Below are positions 50,621 to 64,000 of a stretch of 64,000 bases of DNA, in pieces. The notes under the pieces were generated by a model. That model searched no databases. It saw only the letters and a program-made list of their open reading frames with translations, and was not told the origin of the DNA. The stretch's first letter is position 1. The number at the start of each line of letters is the position of its first letter. Source of the DNA: Anseranas semipalmata (Eukaryota > Chordata > Aves > Anseriformes > Anseranatidae); contig VXAA01003392.1 in NCBI GenBank assembly GCA_013399115.1, positions 35,560 through 99,559 on the forward strand, given 5' to 3'. Made by a program: the position numbers and the translations under genes.

Positions 50621-51174
50621 GCCAACGCAAAGCAAAATAAGCGGTGCTGCACTTTCACAACGTATAGAGGTTGTACAACTTTTACTTCGAAATGTTACAA
50701 ACGAGGTTACACGTCCGGGTCACAAAAAGGGGTTTTCTTGCGTGTGGCTTTCCTCCGTTACACGATTTTTCATCTCCCGAAGAAACAAGAGCTTGTGCAT
50801 CTCACGTGAACACATTTCACAGTTAAACAGCAAATGAGTATAGCATTAATCGTGTCTGCTGGCTTATTGCAGTACATATCTGGAATATATTCTTTAATGG
50901 AGGCCAAGCGCAAAAACACTGCAATGAAAAAACCATGAATGGAAACACGCATTGCCCCGTTTTTCAAGAGGAACTGTAACTGCAGTCAGCCTAATTGCAG
51001 AAGGAATTAACAGGGTTCCTCCAAGGAGCTGGTGAATGCTTTCTGATCAGGAATATAAATACAGAGACGGTTATAACTCGTGAAAATCTGATAGCTATAC
51101 AGTATTCTGTGTATAATGAAGAAAATGACTTTTATGAATCCACAGCATGTTTCTATAAAATGCAGTAAAGAAAA
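50432..51174. other. Spacer between GAS2L3 promoter and NR1H4 3' end
   Basis: This stretch of about 740 bases falls from GC-rich to AT-rich. It contains the sequence TTCGAA at 50686-50691, a form compatible with a cell-cycle CHR element, but no convincing gene. The small open frames here do not resemble known proteins. It is both downstream flank of NR1H4 and upstream flank of GAS2L3. Confidence 0.5.
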
Positions 51175-51266
51175 TTTAATGTACTGTGGTATATTTTTCT
51201 ATGAAAATAAATGCTTTGTGTTTTTTTAAAAATATATTTATCCTAAAATAAAATAAACAGTATCCA
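51175..51266 (-). other. NR1H4: NR1H4 3' UTR start with candidate poly(A) signal
   Basis: A variant signal ATTAAA occurs on the minus strand at 51180-51175, about 90 bases after the stop codon. No canonical AATAAA was found on that strand nearby. A second ATTAAA occurs near 50890. If the first is used, the 3' UTR is unusually short, so this remains tentative. Confidence 0.35.
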
Positions 51267-63939
<12,673 letters not shown>

Positions 63940-64000
63940 CTATACTGGCAAAAAAAGAAAGCCCATCATGAAATGCAGTTAAATAGAAATGACCTAGCGT

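Noticed and set aside
49880..50837. Long open frames on both strands across the 50-kb gap (up to 258 codons)
   Set aside because: They run through N and high-GC sequence where stop codons are rare; no family resemblance outside the gap.

Overview
This is vertebrate nuclear DNA, most likely from a bird. It holds spliced genes in a mostly AT-rich background, a heavily decayed CR1-type LINE, and an LTR of a type familiar from avian endogenous retroviruses. The protein sequences look avian-like next to the human proteins as I remember them. The species cannot be named from the sequence alone. There are two assembly gaps (17266-17330 and 50246-50431) and a single ambiguous base at 54287.

Two protein-coding genes are firmly supported, both on the minus strand. 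At the right end (51267-63939) are the last five coding exons of NR1H4, the bile-acid nuclear receptor FXR. They encode most of the ligand-binding domain and the AF-2 helix; the DNA-binding domain and N-terminus lie beyond the right edge. Next, head-to-tail, is a complete GAS2L3 coding region (34256-45835, eight coding exons, 732 residues by my count). GAS2L3 is a cytoskeletal linker with a CH domain and a GAR domain. All inferred splice sites are GT-AG, and exon phases join without a frameshift in both genes. The GC-rich, CpG-rich block at about 49.4-50.6 kb, interrupted by the larger gap, is the likely GAS2L3 promoter. It lies less than 1 kb downstream of the NR1H4 stop codon.

The left half (1-34 kb) lies 3' of GAS2L3 and is mostly intergenic. 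By conserved order in other vertebrates the next gene should be ANO4, but I found no ANO4 coding exon. This half contains an ancient CR1 remnant (about 11.09-12.2 kb), an ancient amniote repeat (about 3.77-4.0 kb; a relative lies at 62.88-63.24 kb inside NR1H4), an LTR in reverse orientation (31677-32309), a GC-richer block at 17.6-19.6 kb that might be a transcription start region, and one unexplained 222-bp candidate exon at 15635-15856.

The two genes are not known to work in one pathway. FXR is a bile-acid-responsive transcription factor, while GAS2L3 acts at the spindle, midbody and constriction site during cytokinesis. Their adjacency is ordinary conserved synteny. I found no evidence of a new multi-gene biological system. 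The points most worth checking are the orphan exon, a Tyr-to-Phe change at a bile-acid contact position in FXR, an internal duplication in the LTR, and the tight NR1H4/GAS2L3 spacing.
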